A stretch of DNA of 64,000 nucleotides. Origin: Bacteroidetes bacterium ADurb.Bin145. Lineage in GTDB: Bacteria > Bacteroidota > Bacteroidia > Bacteroidales > VadinHA17. The stretch spans positions 1 through 64,000 of the forward strand of contig MWDJ01000006.1 in NCBI GenBank assembly GCA_002070505.1, given 5' to 3'. The notes under the pieces are model-generated. The model saw only the letters and a program-made list of their open reading frames with translations. It ran no database searches and was not told the DNA's origin. The number at the start of each line of letters is the position of its first letter. Positions within the stretch are counted from its first letter, which is position 1. The translations under genes and the position numbers were made by a program. Shown in pieces: positions 63,689-64,000 of this stretch.

Positions 63689-64000
63689 ATGGGAGACGTT
63701 TTATATATCACAGAAGAGGGTCTTCAAAAGCTCAAGGAAGAACTTGAGAAGCTCAGGACTGTTGAAAGGCCCATGATTGCCAAGTTGTTAGCTGAGGCAA
63801 CTGACAAGGGTGACCTTACAGAGAATACTGAGTATTCAGCTGCCAAGGAAGCACAGGGCATGCTTGAAATGAAGATCGCTAAACTTGAGGATATCATTGC
63901 CAGATCCAGGATTATTGACGAATCAAAAATAGATAATTCGACGATAAGGATCCTGAACAAAGTGAAGATCAGAAATCTTAAAAGCAATACCGTAATGGAA
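63689..64000 (+). CDS. greA: Transcription elongation factor GreA (partial, cut by window end)
   Basis: GreA rescues backtracked RNA polymerase by stimulating transcript cleavage. The visible 104 residues start MGDVLYITEEGLQKLKEELEKL and contain the N-terminal coiled-coil with the acidic tip DKGDLTENTEYSAAKEAQ, where the Asp and Glu act in the polymerase channel. The C-terminal FKBP-like domain lies mostly beyond the window. The start has an AGGAG (63682-63686) just upstream, which supports this ATG and is unusual here because most genes in the window lack such a site. Confidence 0.93.
   Translation, partial: MGDVLYITEEGLQKLKEELEKLRTVERPMIAKLLAEATDKGDLTENTEYSAAKEAQGMLEMKIAKLEDIIARSRIIDESKIDNSTIRILNKVKIRNLKSNTVME

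Noticed and set aside
1-64000. Phage, defence or toxin-antitoxin system
   Set aside because: All genes read here are metabolic, transport or housekeeping types; no nuclease-helicase pairs, integrase, capsid or toxin-antitoxin genes were recognised.

Overview
The window is chromosomal DNA from a member of the Bacteroidota, most likely a Bacteroidales-type carbohydrate-degrading anaerobe. The evidence is a SusC/SusD pair, many secreted lipoproteins, promoter boxes of the Bacteroidota form TTTG-N19-21-TAnnTTTG, a class I hybrid cluster protein, BACON domains, an eukaryotic-type glycogen branching enzyme, and a fused glycogen synthase-phosphorylase. No rRNA, tRNA, CRISPR array, phage region or intact insertion sequence was found.

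Layout. 1-4.7 kb: mutL followed by two rhomboid proteases on the minus strand, and a secreted EEP-family hydrolase on the plus strand. 4.7-11.7 kb: a seven-gene minus-strand operon tetR-tolC-hlyD-ATPase-ATPase-permease-permease, an ABC efflux system with a TetR-type operator overlapping its own -7 box. 12.3-21.8 kb: a polysaccharide utilisation locus with SusC, SusD, a DUF3823 lipoprotein, a parallel beta-helix protein and a GH10 xylanase. 22-27.8 kb: sugar or organic acid enzymes (SDR, double cupin, cupin-SMP30 fusion, DUF362). 27.8-31.6 kb: copper ATPase, zinc metallopeptidase, RibD-like reductase. 31.7-33.5 kb: a PadR-led operon encoding two membrane proteins built from an exact 60-residue repeat. 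33.7-37.2 kb: amt-PII and hcp, a nitrogen and nitrosative stress block. 37.2-38.2 kb: a gene-free kilobase filled with inverted repeats. 38.2-40.5 kb: small stress-type proteins (dodecin, BON-LysM, LEA-like helix protein, DUF4126, DUF1801). 40.5-40.8 kb: a patchwork of five different 8-9 bp tandem repeats. 40.8-49.2 kb: comM, a CE15-BACON esterase, a tandem SiaB-like protein, lpxH, and two TlpA-type lipoproteins. 49.4-60.5 kb: glycogen metabolism (debranching enzyme, GT4, GH57, synthase-phosphorylase fusion, and convergent branching enzyme). 60.6-64 kb: ribF, ahcY, a small basic secreted protein, and greA, which runs off the window end.

How it fits together. Xylan-type glycan would be cut outside the cell by GH10 and freed from lignin or glucuronate esters by CE15. 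SusCD would import the oligosaccharides, and the dehydrogenase and lactonase set may process the acidic sugars. Surplus glucose would be stored as glycogen by the 49-60 kb cluster. The most unusual material is in the non-coding DNA (the 8-9 bp repeat patchwork, the hairpin string, two overlapping inverted repeats before susC, and a hairpin at the start of the greA transcript) and in the PadR operon with its 60-residue LFK-HWP repeat.
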